From positions 41,577-105,576 of the forward strand of contig NZ_PVBR01000018.1 of the NCBI RefSeq assembly GCF_002980495.1: a DNA stretch of 64,000 nt, read 5' to 3'. The position numbers were made by a program, and so were the translations under genes. The DNA is from Phyllobacterium phragmitis (GTDB lineage Bacteria; Pseudomonadota; Alphaproteobacteria; Rhizobiales; Rhizobiaceae). Position 1 is the first letter of the stretch, and each line of letters opens with the position of its first letter. The notes under the pieces were generated by a model that did no database searches, was not told the DNA's origin, and saw nothing but the letters and a program-made list of their open reading frames with translations. This document shows positions 1 through 9,600 of the stretch, piece after piece.

Positions 1-2
1 AG

Positions 3-428
3 CAGCGCGTCTTCACCATCATCAACCAGCGCTGCGAATATGTCGGCGAACTGAGCCAAGTGCTCGACCGCCTCAGGCAGGCCAACACGCGCGTGCATCA
101 GCTTTTCGTCAGGCTGCTTCAACTGTGCAAACGCCGCAAGATGCTGTCGTCCGACTGGACGCCGGAAGATGCCGCAAGAGCATTGATCGCGGCCATGTCC
201 GGCCTCCTCAACGAATGGGTGAGAACGCAAAAGGCCTTCGACCTTGTCGATGTCGGCACCAAATCGACGCGGGCGCTGATTGCATCGTTCAGAAGGAATG
301 CCGATATCGGCGGGGTTGCTTATGCGGTAGGAATTAGTACCGATGCCATTTCATCTGCCGGCACCCCAACAAAACTGAAAGAAGTGAGGGAACATGGACA
401 CAAAGCCCGGGCAAAACTGGAAAGCTGA
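3..428 (+). CDS. TetR/AcrR-family regulator, C-terminal part (5' end outside window)
   Basis: The reading frame is open from the window edge to a TGA at 426-428, so only about 141 C-terminal residues are seen. The helical stretch with SDWTPEDAARALIAAMSGLL and a following EWVRTQKAFDL resembles the ligand-binding domain of AcrR/TtgR/BepR-type repressors of multidrug pumps; the DNA-binding domain is not in the window. Its last 35 bases overlap the next gene. Family assignment rests on general similarity of the C-terminal domain, so the specific target is unknown. Confidence 0.65.
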   Translation, partial: QRVFTIINQRCEYVGELSQVLDRLRQANTRVHQLFVRLLQLCKRRKMLSSDWTPEDAARALIAAMSGLLNEWVRTQKAFDLVDVGTKSTRALIASFRRNADIGGVAYAVGISTDAISSAGTPTKLKEVREHGHKARAKLES

Positions 429-987
429 CATACTGGATTTCTGGTTCGGCGAGATCGGACCGAAAGAATGGTTCGAAAGCACGCCCGAACTCGACGGCGA
501 CATCCGCACCCGGTTTCTCGAACGCCACGAAGCGATCGCCCGGAAAGCCGCTGAAGATTCCACCGCTCTTGCGGAAGATGCGAATACGGCGCTCGCCGCC
601 ATCATCGCGCTCGACCAGTTTCCGCGCAATATGTTCCGAGGAACGGCGCGGGCCTTCGCCACGGATTCGCTGGCGCTCGCCGTCGCGCGGCACGCGGTCG
701 ACAGGGAACTTCATCATCAACTGCCCCGGGAGAAACGCGCCTTCCTCTATCTGCCCTTCGAGCATAGCGAGGATCCGGCCGACCAGGAGCGCTCCGTCGC
801 GCTGTTCACCGAACTCGGTGACGAGGAAGGGCTGAAATATGCTGTCGATCATCGGGATATCATCGCCCGCTTCGGGCGCTTTCCCCATCGCAATGTCATT
901 TTGAACCGCGCAAACACGGCGGAAGAAGAAGCCTTTCTCCTCACCCATAAAGGCTACGGTCAGACATTGCCGACGGCGGCGAAGTGA
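394..987 (+). CDS. DUF924 family protein
   Basis: 197 residues, the usual length for this family. It shows the typical N-terminal DILDFWFGE (about residues 13-21), the central ALDQFPRNMFRGTARAF (about 69-85) and LYLPFEHSED. The family is predicted all-helical and TPR-like and has no established biochemical role. The start at 394 has a GAGGG-type ribosome site and overlaps the end of the upstream TetR gene, so the two are probably co-transcribed. Confidence 0.85.
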   Translation: MDTKPGQNWKADILDFWFGEIGPKEWFESTPELDGDIRTRFLERHEAIARKAAEDSTALAEDANTALAAIIALDQFPRNMFRGTARAFATDSLALAVARHAVDRELHHQLPREKRAFLYLPFEHSEDPADQERSVALFTELGDEEGLKYAVDHRDIIARFGRFPHRNVILNRANTAEEEAFLLTHKGYGQTLPTAAK

Positions 988-1202
988 ATTGGAGATAGCA
1001 CGGCCTTGTGTTCGACAATCAGCGCAGGAATTTTTACGCTTACGTCAATGTAACTCTTGCGTGAGGGCGTGAACTGGCCATAGATAAAGATGGAGGAGCA
1101 AGGCCGATAGGGTTATCTGGTCTTGAGGCACGTTGGCAAACGAGCTGACAGATGGGGCGGCCGCGCCCGAACGGTGCAGCGGAACGAGATAGGGAGGCAG
1201 AA

Positions 1203-3047
1203 TTGGCCAAGAAAGTGACATCCGCGGAAAAGCCCGCGACGAAAGCGACCAAGAGTCCGACGAAAACAAAGGCTGCAAAGCCCGCGGCTGCGAAGACCGC
1301 CGCCAGCAGCGCCAAGCGGGCCGCCACAAAGGCTCCGGCAGCGAAAGCTGCGCCAAAGCGTTCTGCGGCTGCGCCAACGCGCCCCTGGCTCAAATCCTAT
1401 GCGACAGGCGTGCCCGCCGAGATCGAGACGCCGTCCTATTCCTCGATAGGCGACCTCATTGTTTCGTCCTGCCGCAAATATGCCGACAGGCCGTCCTTCA
1501 CCAGCATGGGCAAGACACTGACCTATGCGGAACTGGAGGAGCGTTCGACAGCACTTGCCGCCTGGCTGCAGTCGCGCGGGCTCGTCAAGGGCGACCGCGT
1601 GGCGCTGATGATGCCGAACGTGCTCCAATACCCGGTCGCCATAGCGGCGGTACTACGGGCGGGGCTGGTGGCGGTGAACGTCAATCCGCTCTACACGCCA
1701 CGCGAACTCGAACATCAATTGAATGACGCCGGCGCGAAGGCCATCATCATCCTGGAAAATTTCGCCACGACGCTGGAAAACGTCCTGCCTAGGACTGAGG
1801 TGAAGCATATCGTCGTCGCATCCATGGGCGACATGCTCGGCCTCAAGGGCCATCTGGTCAATTTCGTCGTGCGCAAGGTCAAGAAGATGGTCCCGACCTG
1901 GAGCCTGCCGGACCACGTGCCGTTCAAGACGGCGCTCGCCGAAGGCGCCGCAAAGGGCTTTTCACCGGTCGAAGTGGCGCCATCCGATGTCGCCTTCCTG
2001 CAATATACCGGCGGCACGACAGGCATTTCCAAAGGCGCGACGCTGCTTCACAGCAACATCCTCGCCAATGTCGAGCAGATGCGCGTGTGGATCGACGTCG
2101 CCTACCGGATCAAGGGCAAGCCGAAGGAAGTGAACTTCATCTGCGCGCTGCCGCTCTATCACATCTTCGCGCTGACCGTGAACGCGATGATGGGCATCGA
2201 ACAGGGCGCGCGCAATGTGCTCATCCCCAATCCGCGCGACATTCCGGCCTTCGTGAAGGAACTGCAGAAATATCCAGTGCACATCCTTCCCGGCCTCAAC
2301 ACGCTGTTCAACGCACTCCTGAACAATGAGGATTTCCGCAAGCTCGATTTCAAGCCGATGGTCCTGACACTCGGCGGCGGGATGGCGGTGCAGCGTCCCG
2401 TTGCCGACCGCTGGCACGCGATCACCGGCTGCCATATCACCGAGGGCTACGGCCTTTCCGAGACATCACCGGTGGCGACGGCCAACAGCCTGGATGCGAC
2501 CGATTTCTCAGGAACGATCGGCCTGCCGCTTCCTTCGACCGATCTCGCCATTCGTGACGAGAACGGCCGTGATCTTCCGCCCGGCGAAGTGGGTGAAATC
2601 TGCATTCGCGGTCCACAGGTGATGCACGGCTATTGGAACCGGCCGGACGAGACGAAGACGGCTTTTTACAGCGACGGCTTCTTCCGTTCGGGCGACATGG
2701 GTTTCATGGACGAACGCGGGCTCACCAAGATCGTCGACCGCAAGAAGGACATGATCCTCGTCTCCGGCTTCAACGTCTATCCCAACGAGATCGAGGAAGT
2801 GGCTGCGGAACATCCCGGTATCGTCGAAGCGGCGGCCATCGGCGTGCCGAATGAGCATTCCGGCGAGGTTGTGAAACTGTTCGTCGTCCGCCGCGATCCC
2901 GGTCTGACCGAGGATGCGGTCAAAGCTTTCTGCGCCGAGCGGCTTACCAACTACAAACGTCCGCGCGAAATCGAGTTCCGCGACGAACTGCCGAAGACCA
3001 ATGTCGGCAAGATCCTGCGGCGCAAGCTGCGCGACGAGCAGGTGTGA
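1203..3047 (+). CDS. Long-chain acyl-CoA ligase (FadD-like) with basic Ala/Lys/Pro N-terminal tail
   Basis: AMP-forming ligase of the ANL superfamily: it activates a fatty or dicarboxylic acid to acyl-AMP and then acyl-CoA. Visible signatures are YTGGTTGISKG (about residues 267-277 from this start), GYGLSETSP (about 414) and the C-terminal SGDMGFMD with DRKKDMILVSGFN. I chose the TTG at 1203 because GGGAGG (1192-1197) sits five bases before it; an in-frame ATG at 1152 lacks such a site. Residues 1 to about 60 are almost only Lys, Ala, Thr, Pro and Ser, like histone H1 or PhaP-type tails, and precede the catalytic domain. The substrate cannot be told from sequence. Confidence 0.88.
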   Translation: MAKKVTSAEKPATKATKSPTKTKAAKPAAAKTAASSAKRAATKAPAAKAAPKRSAAAPTRPWLKSYATGVPAEIETPSYSSIGDLIVSSCRKYADRPSFTSMGKTLTYAELEERSTALAAWLQSRGLVKGDRVALMMPNVLQYPVAIAAVLRAGLVAVNVNPLYTPRELEHQLNDAGAKAIIILENFATTLENVLPRTEVKHIVVASMGDMLGLKGHLVNFVVRKVKKMVPTWSLPDHVPFKTALAEGAAKGFSPVEVAPSDVAFLQYTGGTTGISKGATLLHSNILANVEQMRVWIDVAYRIKGKPKEVNFICALPLYHIFALTVNAMMGIEQGARNVLIPNPRDIPAFVKELQKYPVHILPGLNTLFNALLNNEDFRKLDFKPMVLTLGGGMAVQRPVADRWHAITGCHITEGYGLSETSPVATANSLDATDFSGTIGLPLPSTDLAIRDENGRDLPPGEVGEICIRGPQVMHGYWNRPDETKTAFYSDGFFRSGDMGFMDERGLTKIVDRKKDMILVSGFNVYPNEIEEVAAEHPGIVEAAAIGVPNEHSGEVVKLFVVRRDPGLTEDAVKAFCAERLTNYKRPREIEFRDELPKTNVGKILRRKLRDEQV

Positions 3048-3138
3048 CGGAGGCTGGAAAGACCGGGAGTGCTGCGGAAAGGTTTTCGTTTCTTAACCCG
3101 GGGGCCCCACGGCCGAGGAGCGACAACGGCCCAAGGAA

Positions 3139-3897
3139 TCAGGTCCGCACCTTTTCGATCACCGGCCGCTTGTTGCTCGAAGCAAGAAAGGCAGGCAGAT
3201 CGGCGACCGATGGCAGCACCGCGTCGGCCAGCGGCTCCAGCACCTCGCGCGAGCTGTTGCCGCTCAGGACGCCAATGGCATAGCCGGCATCGGCGGCACG
3301 CGCCGTTTCCATATCGTGCGGGTTGTCGCCGACCATGGCGATATTCCAGGCTTCCAGGCCGGTCGCCCTGGCAAAATGGTGGACCGGGTCCGGGTGCGGC
3401 TTCGGGCGCAGGGCCGTGTCGTAGCCGATAAAGGTGTGGAACAGGTTGGTGAGCCCCAGCGCTTCCGCTGTCGCCCGCGCGCCCGCTTCCGAATCATTGG
3501 TGGCGATGCCGAGCAGATATCCCTCCCGTCGCAATGCCTCCAGCGCTCCTTGCAATCCATCAATGGCAACGGCGGCGCGGGCCCCTTCGCTGACGCAATA
3601 ATCATTATACTCCCGGATCAGCGCCGCGCGGTCCGCTTCGCTTGCGTCCGGATGCCAGAGATCGACGACATCCTCAACGGTGCCAGCCGCGATCACCGAA
3701 TTGGCGCGGAAGCGCTTTGCCTCCCAATCATAACCGCCCTCCTCCAGCAGGGCGCGGGCCTTCGCCTCATCGCCGCCAGCCGAACGCCGTGCCAGTTCCT
3801 TCGATATGCCGAACCATGTCCGGTTGAAATCGACCAGCGTGCCGTCCTTGTCGAAAAGGATGGCCCGGATGGCCCGAAGCGGCATGTGCGCCATCAT
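3139..3897 (-). CDS. HAD-superfamily phosphatase
   Basis: 252 residues. HAD motif I is FDKDGTLV (Asp16 and Asp18 as nucleophile and acid/base). The cap region is followed by motif II-like ATNDS and the C-terminal metal-binding MVGDNPHDM. It is close to phosphoglycolate phosphatase (Gph) type enzymes, but the substrate is not determined by these motifs. The ATG overlaps the TGA of the upstream AstE-like gene by four bases (3894-3897), so the two are translationally coupled. Confidence 0.85.
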   Translation of the reverse strand: MMAHMPLRAIRAILFDKDGTLVDFNRTWFGISKELARRSAGGDEAKARALLEEGGYDWEAKRFRANSVIAAGTVEDVVDLWHPDASEADRAALIREYNDYCVSEGARAAVAIDGLQGALEALRREGYLLGIATNDSEAGARATAEALGLTNLFHTFIGYDTALRPKPHPDPVHHFARATGLEAWNIAMVGDNPHDMETARAADAGYAIGVLSGNSSREVLEPLADAVLPSVADLPAFLASSNKRPVIEKVRT

Positions 3898-4955
3898 GCC
3901 TCCAATGCGCCGGGGCGCTTGGCGACAGCCGAGAGACGGGAACCGAGAAGCTTGAGAAGATCGTCACCGCGCCTGACATAGCGCAGGCTGCGCCGCGTCA
4001 GGATGCGGCCGGTCTGCGGCGCGGTCAGCGTGACATCGCCGGATGCATCGCCGGGCCGTGTGACAATGGTGACGAGGCTATCGCCCTCCCTGACCTCGTC
4101 GCCGGGGACGACATGATAAAGCACCATGCCGCCCTGCGGCGCCCGCACCATCTCGACATGGCTAAGCGGCGTCACCGGGCCATCGAAACTTGCCGAAAGC
4201 GTCTCGCCGTCATCCCTCACCACACCGCGATGGACGAGGAAACGGTAAAGGCCCTGCGCATCCGACCACCCTGTCTCGAAGTCGACATCGGCAAGCCCGC
4301 GGAACTCGACGGTCGTGACGGCGCGGCGCTTCATGTCGCGGGCATCCGCGGACAACTGCAAAACCGGGTATGCGCAGGCTTCCTCGAAGGCGGCATCGGC
4401 GGTCGAATCCCAGGAGAGGATCGCCTTCGAGCCGAGTGCTGCGGCGAGGTCCAACATGTCGGCCAAGAAATCCTGATGGATATAGAGATAGTTCTCGCTC
4501 TGATCGTCGCAGTGCAGATCGAGCACGATCTCATGCGGCAAAGCGAGGCGCAGAAGTGTCGCCTTCAGCCTTTCGGCAAGCGGCACCGGCGCATCGATGT
4601 CCAGCAGGCCGGATGTGTCGAAATCCGGCAGAAGCGGGAAGGCGCGGTTGAAATTGGTCTGGGTGAATAATTCGAAACGACCGAGATGCTGATAGGCCTG
4701 CCACTGGTTCGAGGCGATCGGGTTGGCCTGCGGAACGATGGTGATATCACCGGCGATGCGGCCCTCGGCCTTAGCCTTTTCCAGAAGCGGAACGAGGAAA
4801 TGCAGAGCCGCCTGGCCGGGGAGCTCGCCGCCATGCAGCGAGGATTGCAGATAGGCCGTCGGCGCATTCGCGTCGCCGCCTTCAAAACGCAGGACCCGCA
4901 ATTCGATGGCGTTGCCGGGCACATCGCCAGGAAGGGTGATCGTCTCAGTCTTCAT
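3894..4955 (-). CDS. Succinylglutamate desuccinylase/aspartoacylase family protein
   Basis: 353 residues, zinc-dependent M14-like deacylase. The zinc ligands are visible as HGGE (His41, Glu44) and DLHCD. C-terminal residues resemble the beta-barrel half seen in AstE/AspA proteins, with a biotinyl-lipoyl-like stretch (GDEVREGDSLVTI). The start is set at the ATG of MKTETITLPGD; the 21 upstream codons of the open frame look non-coding. The true acyl substrate is unknown. It forms a two-gene unit with the HAD phosphatase through an ATGA overlap. Confidence 0.82.
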   Translation of the reverse strand: MKTETITLPGDVPGNAIELRVLRFEGGDANAPTAYLQSSLHGGELPGQAALHFLVPLLEKAKAEGRIAGDITIVPQANPIASNQWQAYQHLGRFELFTQTNFNRAFPLLPDFDTSGLLDIDAPVPLAERLKATLLRLALPHEIVLDLHCDDQSENYLYIHQDFLADMLDLAAALGSKAILSWDSTADAAFEEACAYPVLQLSADARDMKRRAVTTVEFRGLADVDFETGWSDAQGLYRFLVHRGVVRDDGETLSASFDGPVTPLSHVEMVRAPQGGMVLYHVVPGDEVREGDSLVTIVTRPGDASGDVTLTAPQTGRILTRRSLRYVRRGDDLLKLLGSRLSAVAKRPGALEA

Positions 4956-5033
4956 GATCTCTATCGGTCCGCATTTCTTATCAGCGTTTCGGGGTCGGTC
5001 CAGATGGGCAAGCGGCAAAGCCTGTCAGGTCAT

Positions 5034-6677
5034 TTAGCGCCGTTTCCTGAGATGGGCGACAAGGCCTTGCGTGGAGGCGTCGCGGCCTTCGGCGGATTTC
5101 TCGCCTGAGACGACGGGCAGAAGCTCCGTCGCCAGTTCCTTGCCCAGTTCCACGCCCCATTGGTCAAAGGCATTGATGCCGAAGAGCTGCGCCTCGACGA
5201 AGACGCGATGCTCGTAAAGCGCCACCAGCCGGCCGAGCGCAAAGGGATCGAGCAGATCGTGAATGATGGTGAGCGACGGCCGGTTGCCGGAAAAGACGCG
5301 GTGCGGGGCCAGGCGGTCGATCTCCGCCTGTTCCATCCCCTTGGCGGCAAGCTGCGCCTTGGCTTCTTCAAGCGTGCGGCCCTTCATCAACGCCTGCGAC
5401 TGCGCCAGGCAATTGGCCAAAAGCATCTCGTGCTGGTTGACGAGATGCGGCTCGTGCCCCCTCGCCGCGACGATGAATTCCACCGGGATGACATCGGTCC
5501 CCTGGTGCAGAAGCTGGAAAAAGGCATGCTGGCCATTGGTGCCCGGCTCGCCCCACACCACCGGCCCGGTCGGGCCCGATACCGGCCCGCCGTCGATGGT
5601 GACGCTCTTGCCGTTCGATTCCATGTCGAGCTGCTGGAGATAGGCCGGAAGCCGGGCCAGACGCTGGTCGTAGGGAATGACGGCGCGGCTGCCATAGCCC
5701 GAGATGGCGCGGTGCCAATAGCCGATCAGGCCGAGCATCACCGGCAGGTTCTCATCGAGCGGCGCATCGCGGAAATGCACATCCATCGCATGGGCGCCTT
5801 CGAGGAAGCGGCGGAAATTTTGCGGCCCGATAGCGATCATCAAAGGCAGGCCGATGGCCGACCAGATGGAATAGCGCCCACCGACCCAGTCCCAAAAGCC
5901 GAACACCCGGTCGGACGCGATGCCGAAGGCCGCAACCTTTTCGAGCGCTGTCGAAACGGCGGCGAAATGCGCGCCGACCGCCGCCTCGCCGAGCGCCTCG
6001 GCGATCCATTTGCGTGCCGTCTGGGCGTTGGTCATGGTTTCGATCGTGGTGAAGGTCTTCGAGGCGACGATGATCAGCGTCGTCGCCGGATCGAGCGGCC
6101 CCAGCGTATCGGCGATATGCGCGCCGTCGATATTGGAGACGAAATGGGCACGCGGCCCGTCATGATAGGGTGACAGCGCCAGCGTCGCCATGACGGGCCC
6201 CAGATCCGAACCGCCGATGCCGATATTGACGATGTCGGTGATCTGCTTGCCGGTCGCGCCCTTGATCGAACCATCGCGTATGCCGTTTGAGAACGCCGCC
6301 ATGCGGCTCAGCACCTCGCGCACGCCAGGCAGCACATCCTCGCCGTCGACCATGATCTTTTCGGACGTCGTGTCGCGCAGCGCGACATGCAGGACGGCGC
6401 GGCCTTCCGAATTGTTGATCGGTACACCGGAGAACATGGCGGCGCGGCGACCTTCCACATCGGCGGCGACCGCCAGATCCTTGAGGAGGCGCATGGTCTC
6501 GTCATTGACGAGGCATTTCGACCAGTCGAACAGAAGGTCATCGAGCATGAGGGAATAGCGCGAAAAGCGTCCGAGATCGGAGGCGAAGGCGGCGCGCATA
6601 TCCTTCGGCGCGCCATTTTGCCAATGGCGTTTCAATGCGGCTACGGCTTCGTCGATCTTGGACCCGTTTCTGGTCAT
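5034..6677 (-). CDS. pgi: Glucose-6-phosphate isomerase
   Basis: 547 residues, the normal length of bacterial Pgi, which interconverts glucose-6-phosphate and fructose-6-phosphate in the cytoplasm. Family signatures are clear: [11 protein letters not shown] near residue 151, [15 protein letters not shown] in the sugar-phosphate site, [10 protein letters not shown] with the catalytic Glu, [14 protein letters not shown], and [17 protein letters not shown] near the C terminus. It is separated from the deacylase gene by about 80 bases and from the dehydratase gene by a 300-base repeat-bearing gap, so it is probably its own transcription unit. Confidence 0.97.
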   Translation of the reverse strand: MTRNGSKIDEAVAALKRHWQNGAPKDMRAAFASDLGRFSRYSLMLDDLLFDWSKCLVNDETMRLLKDLAVAADVEGRRAAMFSGVPINNSEGRAVLHVALRDTTSEKIMVDGEDVLPGVREVLSRMAAFSNGIRDGSIKGATGKQITDIVNIGIGGSDLGPVMATLALSPYHDGPRAHFVSNIDGAHIADTLGPLDPATTLIIVASKTFTTIETMTNAQTARKWIAEALGEAAVGAHFAAVSTALEKVAAFGIASDRVFGFWDWVGGRYSIWSAIGLPLMIAIGPQNFRRFLEGAHAMDVHFRDAPLDENLPVMLGLIGYWHRAISGYGSRAVIPYDQRLARLPAYLQQLDMESNGKSVTIDGGPVSGPTGPVVWGEPGTNGQHAFFQLLHQGTDVIPVEFIVAARGHEPHLVNQHEMLLANCLAQSQALMKGRTLEEAKAQLAAKGMEQAEIDRLAPHRVFSGNRPSLTIIHDLLDPFALGRLVALYEHRVFVEAQLFGINAFDQWGVELGKELATELLPVVSGEKSAEGRDASTQGLVAHLRKRR

Positions 6678-6823
6678 GACGCATACTCCCGAATCGAAAG
6701 GTTGAGCGAGACTAGAGCCGGAAGAGGAAAAGTGTAAGGCCGGGCGAGGAAATCTCCCCGTCCCGGCCTTTCAAAATTCGAAACAATTTGGGCTTTTCCA
6801 TTTTGATGGAAACGCCCACCCAG

Positions 6824-6958
6824 CGCCCTCGTGGTTCGAGGCTCATTCCGCTGCGCTTCATTCGCACCTCACCGTGAGGGCTACTGGAGCGCTGTGCCCT
6901 TCACCCTAATCCTGAGGCGCTCGCGACGCGAGCCTCGAAGGACGAGGGTGAAGGGCAC
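6824..6958. repeat. Intergenic palindromic repeat between pgi and the dehydratase gene
   Basis: Positions 6894-6907 (GTGCCCTTCACCCT) and 6945-6958 are perfect 14-base inverted arms around a GC-rich loop. A further pair, 6824-6843 and 6930-6949, matches in 18 of 20 bases (CGAGGCTC type). Such CCTTCGAGGCTC-containing palindromes are dispersed repeats in Rhizobiales genomes. This occupies nearly all of the 300-base gap 6678-6977; it may act as a terminator for the dehydratase mRNA read from the right. Confidence 0.65.
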
Positions 6959-6977
6959 CACGTCAAAATCGCCCCGC

Positions 6978-8777
6978 TTAATGGTTGTCGCGCGGCAGGC
7001 CCATGGTCTGGGCGATGCGTTGATATTTGACCGCGGGCTTCAGCACCATGCCCTCGGAGAGCTGGTCGATCATGCCGCGCTGGATCTCCTGCCATGGCGT
7101 CTGGTGAGCGGGATACGGATAGCCGCCGGCGGCCATCAGTTCGCTGCGGCGCTTATGCAGTTCCTCGTCGGAGATGAGGATATCTGCCGTCCCCTTCTTC
7201 AGGTCTATGCGCAGTCGGTCGCCCGACTTCACCAGCGCCAGACCGCCATTGGCGGCGGCTTCGGGCGAAGCGTTGAGGATCGACGGCGAGCCCGACGTGC
7301 CGGACTGGCGGCCGTCGCCGACACATGGCAGGGCATGTACGCCCTTCTTGATGAGATAAGCGGGCGGCTGCATGTTGACGACTTCCGCCCCGCCGGGATA
7401 GCCGATGGGACCCGTGCCGCGCATGATCAGGATGGTGTCCTCGTCGAGCCCGAGTGCCGGATCATCGATACGGGCGTGGTAATCCTCCGGACCGTTAAAG
7501 ACCTGCGCGATGCCCTCGAAGGCATCCGGGTCCGTCGGGTTCGACAAATAGCGGTCGCGGAATTCCGGCGAGATGACGCTGGTCTTCATGATCGCGCTAT
7601 CGAAGAGATTGCCCTTCAGATTGATGAAGCCGGCCTTCTCCTTCAGCGGATCGGAGAACGGACGGATGACCTTCGTGTCGAGGTTTTCCGCGCCGCGGCA
7701 ATTCTCGCCGATGCTCTTGCCGTTGATGGTCAGCGCATCGGGATGCGGCAGCTTTCCGGCCTTCATCAGTTCGTTGACGACCGCGGGCACACCGCCGGCA
7801 TGGTGGTAGTCCTCACCCAGATATTCGCCTGCCGGCTGGAGATTGACCAGAAGCGGGATCTCGTGGCCGAGCGCCTGCCAATCATCATTGTCGAGCTTGA
7901 CGCCGAGATGGCGGGCGATCGCATTGAGATGGATGGGTGCATTGGTCGAGCCGCCGATGGCCGAATTGACGACGATGGCGTTCTCGAAGGCTTCGCGCGT
8001 CATGATGTCAGACGGCCGCAAATTCTCGCGCACCATCTCGACGGCGCGGAAACCGGTTTCGTAGGCGATCTGGCCGCGCTCGCGATAGGGAGCCGGAATG
8101 GCCGCGCCGCCCGGCAGTTCCATGCCGAGCGCCTCGGCAAGCGAATTCATCGTCGTCGCCGTGCCCATCGTGTTGCAATAGCCGACGGATGGGGCGGAAG
8201 AAGAGACGATATCGATGAACTGATCATAGTCGATCTCGCCCGCTGCAAGCCGCTCGCGCGATTTCCAGACGATGGTGCCGGAACCGGTGCGCTCGCCGCG
8301 ATGCCAGCCATTGAGCATCGGACCGACGGAAAGGGCAATGGCCGGGAGGTTGACCGTCGCAGCGCCCATCAGCATGGCCGGCGTGGTCTTGTCGCAGCCG
8401 ACCGTCAGCACGACGCCATCGAGCGGATAGCCATACAGCACCTCGACCAGGCCGAGATAGGCGAGATTGCGATCGAGCGCGGCGGTCGGGCGCTTGCCGG
8501 TCTCCTGAATGGGGTGGACCGGAAACTCCAGCGCGACACCGCCGGCGGCCGCGATCCCGTCGCGCACGCGCTTGGCCAGTTCGACATGATGACGGTTGCA
8601 GGGCGAGAGATCGGAGCCAGTCTGGGCGATGCCGATAATCGGCTTTCCTGAACGCAACTCACGGCTCGTCAACCCATAATTCAGATAGCGCTCGAGATAG
8701 AGCGCCGTCATGCTCGGATTATCGGGATTGTCGAACCATTCCTGAGAACGGAGTGTTCTGGTCTTCTTTTCGCTCAT
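6978..8777 (-). CDS. IlvD/Edd-family dehydratase, xylonate-dehydratase-like
   Basis: 599 residues from the ATG at 8777, which has a GAGGAAA site eight bases upstream; the open frame extends further but looks non-coding. Iron-sulfur cysteines lie in [25 protein letters not shown] and YCNTMGTA, as in dihydroxy-acid and sugar-acid dehydratases. The opening ([25 protein letters not shown]) and the ending AVKYQ resemble the Caulobacter D-xylonate dehydratase XylD more than IlvD or Edd, so an aldonic-acid substrate is likely. No other pentonate pathway gene is adjacent. Confidence 0.85.
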   Translation of the reverse strand: MSEKKTRTLRSQEWFDNPDNPSMTALYLERYLNYGLTSRELRSGKPIIGIAQTGSDLSPCNRHHVELAKRVRDGIAAAGGVALEFPVHPIQETGKRPTAALDRNLAYLGLVEVLYGYPLDGVVLTVGCDKTTPAMLMGAATVNLPAIALSVGPMLNGWHRGERTGSGTIVWKSRERLAAGEIDYDQFIDIVSSSAPSVGYCNTMGTATTMNSLAEALGMELPGGAAIPAPYRERGQIAYETGFRAVEMVRENLRPSDIMTREAFENAIVVNSAIGGSTNAPIHLNAIARHLGVKLDNDDWQALGHEIPLLVNLQPAGEYLGEDYHHAGGVPAVVNELMKAGKLPHPDALTINGKSIGENCRGAENLDTKVIRPFSDPLKEKAGFINLKGNLFDSAIMKTSVISPEFRDRYLSNPTDPDAFEGIAQVFNGPEDYHARIDDPALGLDEDTILIMRGTGPIGYPGGAEVVNMQPPAYLIKKGVHALPCVGDGRQSGTSGSPSILNASPEAAANGGLALVKSGDRLRIDLKKGTADILISDEELHKRRSELMAAGGYPYPAHQTPWQEIQRGMIDQLSEGMVLKPAVKYQRIAQTMGLPRDNH

Positions 8778-8984
8778 AATTTCGCTTTCCTCACCGGCCG
8801 CTTTCCCAGCCTCGCCTTTGCCGCCATGGATAAGACAAACGGCGTCACACGGCAACAAGTATTACTAAATGACTTTTGGATCGTTGCGCGCCATTTGGAC
8901 GCGTAAAGGGCGCTGCGCGTCTAATACATGGCGAAATCCGACCAAAAAATCTACGTTGCCGGCGATTGAAAGGAAGGAACCAAC

Positions 8985-9440
8985 ATGGATTTGACCGGAG
9001 AAGAGCGGATCGCCGCGCCGCGCGAGGCGGTGTGGCGGGCGTTGAACGATATCGAGACGCTCAAAGCCTGCATACCAGGATGCGAATCGCTGGAAAAACG
9101 CACCGCAACCGAGATCGACGCAGCACTCGGCGTAAGGCTCGGCCCGGTGAAGGTCAGGTTCCACGGTGAGCTCGAACTCTCCAATCTCAATCCGCCTGTT
9201 TCCTATACGATCTCAGGCGCGGGCAAAGGCAGCATCGCCGGTTTCGTCCATGGCAGCGCCGATGTGGTGCTGATCGAGGACGGCGGCGAAACCGTGCTGA
9301 TCTATGCGATCAGGGGCGATGCCGGCGGCGAAATAGCGCAGTTCGGCACCAGGCTGCTCAGCTCGACCTCGCGAAAGCTGGCGGACCGATTTTTCTCCAG
9401 CATCGGCAAGGCCGCCAGCGATGGCCGTTCCGAGACATGA
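8985..9440 (+). CDS. CoxG-like SRPBCC family protein
   Basis: 151 residues beginning MDLTGEERIAAPREAVWRAL, typical of the carbon monoxide dehydrogenase subunit G (CoxG) family, a START/SRPBCC hydrophobic-pocket fold. A GGAAGGA site precedes the ATG. No coxMSL genes lie nearby, so a role in CO oxidation is not implied; other members help membrane anchoring of molybdenum hydroxylases. The 207-base gap before it contains no gene I can see. Confidence 0.8.
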   Translation: MDLTGEERIAAPREAVWRALNDIETLKACIPGCESLEKRTATEIDAALGVRLGPVKVRFHGELELSNLNPPVSYTISGAGKGSIAGFVHGSADVVLIEDGGETVLIYAIRGDAGGEIAQFGTRLLSSTSRKLADRFFSSIGKAASDGRSET

Positions 9441-9458
9441 GAGAGACTTTGCTCATTA

Positions 9459-9494
9459 TTGACCAGATGATAAAAAATTTGACCTTCTGAGAAA
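9459..9494 (+). promoter_or_regulatory. Two RutR-like half-operator repeats upstream of preT
   Basis: TTGACCAGATGATAAA (9459-9474) and TTGACCTTCTGAGAAA (9479-9494) both match the left half of the RutR consensus TTGACCAnnTGGTCAA and part of the right half. They start exactly 20 bases apart, hence on the same helix face. They lie in the 160-base gap before preT, the first gene of the pyrimidine pathway, and a RutR gene is present in the locus. Binding is inferred. Confidence 0.5.
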
Positions 9495-9600
9495 ACATGT
9501 CATCCTGCCCATATCGGACAAGGCGAAGAAATCGCCACCGGAAAACAGAGCCCAGCGCTTAAGGGAATAGCGCGGCTCCTAAGATGGGAGATGCGATCTC

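Noticed and set aside
6831..8651. 606-codon open frame on the + strand over the dehydratase gene
   Set aside because: It is the antisense shadow of a well-supported IlvD/Edd gene, has no ribosome site or recognisable domain, and reflects high-GC third-position bias.
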